Assembly (NCBI GenBank): GCA_023249795.1
Contig: JAHFBU010000103.1
Location: 1-6,250 of the forward strand
Reading direction: 5' to 3'
From: Syntrophaceae bacterium
GTDB taxonomy: Bacteria > Desulfobacterota > Syntrophia > Syntrophales > UBA5619
DNA length: 6,250 nt
The notes beneath the pieces are model-generated. The model had not been told where the DNA came from, made no database searches, and saw only the letters and a list, made by a program, of their open reading frames with translations. Position numbers and translations under genes: made by a program. This document shows positions 4,538 through 6,250 of this stretch, in pieces (within the stretch, counting starts at the first letter, position 1; the number at the start of each line of letters is the position of its first letter).

Positions 4538-6250
4538 ATGCTGAATTTCATACTCAGAAAGATTTTTGGAAGTAAAAACGACAGAGAGATGAAGCGTCTA
4601 TCCGTCATTCTCCATGAGGTCAATTTACTGGAGCCGGCCATGGCGGCGGCGACCGATGACGAACTCCGCGCAAAAACCCCCTATTTCCGCAACAAGCTGG
4701 CAAACGGCGCCCTGCAGGACGACATCCTCGTTGAGGCCTTCGCTGTCGTTCGTGAGGTCTCACGTCGGACAGTCGGGATGAGGCCTTTTGACGTCCAGAT
4801 CCTCGGTGGGTTGGTCCTGAACGAGGGGAAGATCGCAGAAATGAAGACAGGTGAAGGAAAGACCCTGGCCGCAACAATGCCTCTCTATCTAAACGCGCTG
4901 GCGGGAAAGGGCGTTCACCTGGTTACGGTCAATGACTATCTGGCGCGCAGAGACGCCGAGTGGATGGGGCCGATCTATAATTTTCTCGGCATGAAAGTCG
5001 GCATCATTGTTCACGGGATGGATGATGTCGAGCGTCGCGCGGCTTACCATTCCGACATCACCTATGGAACGAACAATGAATTCGGCTTTGATTATCTTCG
5101 CGACAACATGAAGTACAGCCTTGATGACTACGTGCAGCGTGACTTCCAATACGCCATCGTAGACGAGGTGGACAGTATCCTCATCGACGAAGCACGGACG
5201 CCGCTGATCATCTCAGGGCCTTCTGACGAGTCAACCGACAAATACAACAGGGTCAACCAGGTCATCCCTAACCTCCGGATACAGATCGATTATGCCGTTG
5301 ATGAGAAAAGTCGCACTGTCGCCCTGACAGAAGAAGGGGTGGCCCGCGTTGAAAGCTCTCTCAGGGTGCAGAATCTCTATGAACCTCAAAATATTGATCT
5401 CCTCCACCATGTGAACCAGGCACTCCGCGCCCATACCCTCTTCCGGCGCGATGTCGATTACCTCGTCAGGGATGGAAAGGTGATCATCGTTGATGAATTT
5501 ACGGGCCGGGTCATGCCGGGAAGGCGTTACAGCGATGGTCTCCATCAGGCACTCGAGGCGAAGGAACGGGTCAAGGTCGAACAGGAAAATCAAACCCTGG
5601 CGTCGATCACCTTCCAGAATTATTTCCGCATGTACGCAAAGCTCGCCGGAATGACCGGCACGGCCGACACTGAGGCGGAGGAGTTTGGAAAGATATACAA
5701 GCTCGATGTCCTCGTCGTTCCGACCAATATGCCGATGATCCGGCAGGATAATGCGGACGTTATTTACAAGACAGAAAGGGAGAAGTTTCTTGCCGTCATC
5801 GATGAGATAAAGCATTTGCATGAGGCAAGAAGGCCGGTTCTTGTCGGAACCATTTCCATCGAAAAATCTGAACTTTTAAGCAAATACCTGACCCGGACGG
5901 GCGTCAAGCACCATGTTTTAAATGCAAAGAATCATGAAAGGGAAGCGGAGATTGTCGCGAAGGCGGGACAGCCTGGTCAGGTGACCATCTCGACCAATAT
6001 GGCGGGACGCGGCACGGACATCAAGCTTGGGGAGGGTGTGGCCGACCTGGGAGGACTTCATATCTTGGGGACGGAGAGGCACGAGAGTCGCCGAATCGAC
6101 AACCAGCTCCGGGGTCGTTCGGGACGCCAGGGGGACATGGGATCGTCTCGCTTTTACCTTTCTCTCGAAGACGATCTCCTGCGGATATTCGGTGCGGAGC
6201 GGATCTCCGCCGTCATGGATCGGATTGGGATGGAGGAGGGGCAGCCGATT
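4538..6250 (+). CDS. secA: Preprotein translocase ATPase SecA, N-terminal 571 residues (3' end outside window)
   Basis: The frame is open from the ATG at 4538 to the window end. SecA is the cytoplasmic motor ATPase that pushes unfolded preproteins through SecYEG. The N-terminus MLNFILRKIFGSKNDREMKR matches the conserved SecA start. Nucleotide-binding domain 1 has Walker A MKTGEGKT (102-109) and Walker B VDEVDSILIDEARTPLIISG (208-227). The preprotein cross-linking domain follows (about 225-375), with GRVMPGRRYSDGLHQALEAK near 323-342 and GMTGTA at 371-376. Nucleotide-binding domain 2 shows ISTNMAGRGTDI (484-495) and the arginine-finger motif QLRGRSGRQGD (523-533). All core motifs are intact. 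The helical scaffold, wing domain and any C-terminal zinc-binding tail are beyond the window; the usual full length is about 830-900 residues. An internal ATG at 4589 is rejected because it would drop the conserved N-terminal helix. Confidence 0.98.
   Translation, partial: MLNFILRKIFGSKNDREMKRLSVILHEVNLLEPAMAAATDDELRAKTPYFRNKLANGALQDDILVEAFAVVREVSRRTVGMRPFDVQILGGLVLNEGKIAEMKTGEGKTLAATMPLYLNALAGKGVHLVTVNDYLARRDAEWMGPIYNFLGMKVGIIVHGMDDVERRAAYHSDITYGTNNEFGFDYLRDNMKYSLDDYVQRDFQYAIVDEVDSILIDEARTPLIISGPSDESTDKYNRVNQVIPNLRIQIDYAVDEKSRTVALTEEGVARVESSLRVQNLYEPQNIDLLHHVNQALRAHTLFRRDVDYLVRDGKVIIVDEFTGRVMPGRRYSDGLHQALEAKERVKVEQENQTLASITFQNYFRMYAKLAGMTGTADTEAEEFGKIYKLDVLVVPTNMPMIRQDNADVIYKTEREKFLAVIDEIKHLHEARRPVLVGTISIEKSELLSKYLTRTGVKHHVLNAKNHEREAEIVAKAGQPGQVTISTNMAGRGTDIKLGEGVADLGGLHILGTERHESRRIDNQLRGRSGRQGDMGSSRFYLSLEDDLLRIFGAERISAVMDRIGMEEGQPI

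Noticed and set aside
4533..4544. Three-codon ATG-TTA-TGC-TGA frame overlapping the secA start
   Set aside because: Its ATG directly touches AGGA with no spacer, so initiation there is unlikely; coincidental.
4589..4591. Internal ATG as alternative secA start
   Set aside because: It would remove the conserved N-terminal helix (MLNFILRKIFGSKNDRE) shared with other SecA proteins.
5231..5821. 196-codon minus-strand open frame within secA
   Set aside because: It is antisense to conserved SecA coding sequence with no motif and no ribosome binding site that I could recognise.

Overview
The window looks like an ordinary chromosomal housekeeping segment from a Gram-negative bacterium of moderate-to-high GC. 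It most likely belongs to Desulfobacterota (the former Deltaproteobacteria, for example Syntrophales-like lineages). That placement is inferred from an LpxH-type lipid A gene, an EF-G2-type paralogue and an M23 peptidase gene next to secA. No single marker proves it. I see no rRNA, tRNA, CRISPR array, insertion sequence or phage gene.

Layout: (1) 1-781, plus strand: the 3' end of an LpxH-like UDP-2,3-diacylglucosamine diphosphatase gene, followed one base later by a gene for a 156-residue Mut7-C (PIN-like) zinc-ribbon protein. (2) 750-3321, minus strand: an EF-G-like translational GTPase gene followed by a MogA/MoaB-type molybdopterin adenylyltransferase gene. The two are spaced as a translationally coupled operon, and the second runs tail-to-tail into the Mut7-C gene with a 32-bp overlap. 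(3) 3322-3552: a 231-bp divergent intergenic region with candidate promoters in both directions whose -35 regions share the same 9-mer as an inverted repeat. (4) 3553-4458, plus strand: a membrane-anchored coiled-coil M23 (LytM-type) peptidoglycan endopeptidase gene with all metal and catalytic residues. (5) 4459-4537: a short gap with a small hairpin and a strong intrinsic-terminator-like hairpin whose T-tract touches the secA ribosome binding site. (6) 4538-6250: the first 571 codons of secA, cut by the window edge.

Functionally the plus-strand genes lean toward the cell envelope (lipid A synthesis, peptidoglycan remodelling, Sec export). The minus-strand pair joins a translation-factor paralogue to molybdenum cofactor synthesis, with no obvious mechanistic link. 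The points most worth a second look are the altered GTPase signature residues of the EF-G paralogue, the terminator fused to the secA leader, and the symmetric divergent promoter region. I did not find convincing evidence of an undescribed multi-gene system.
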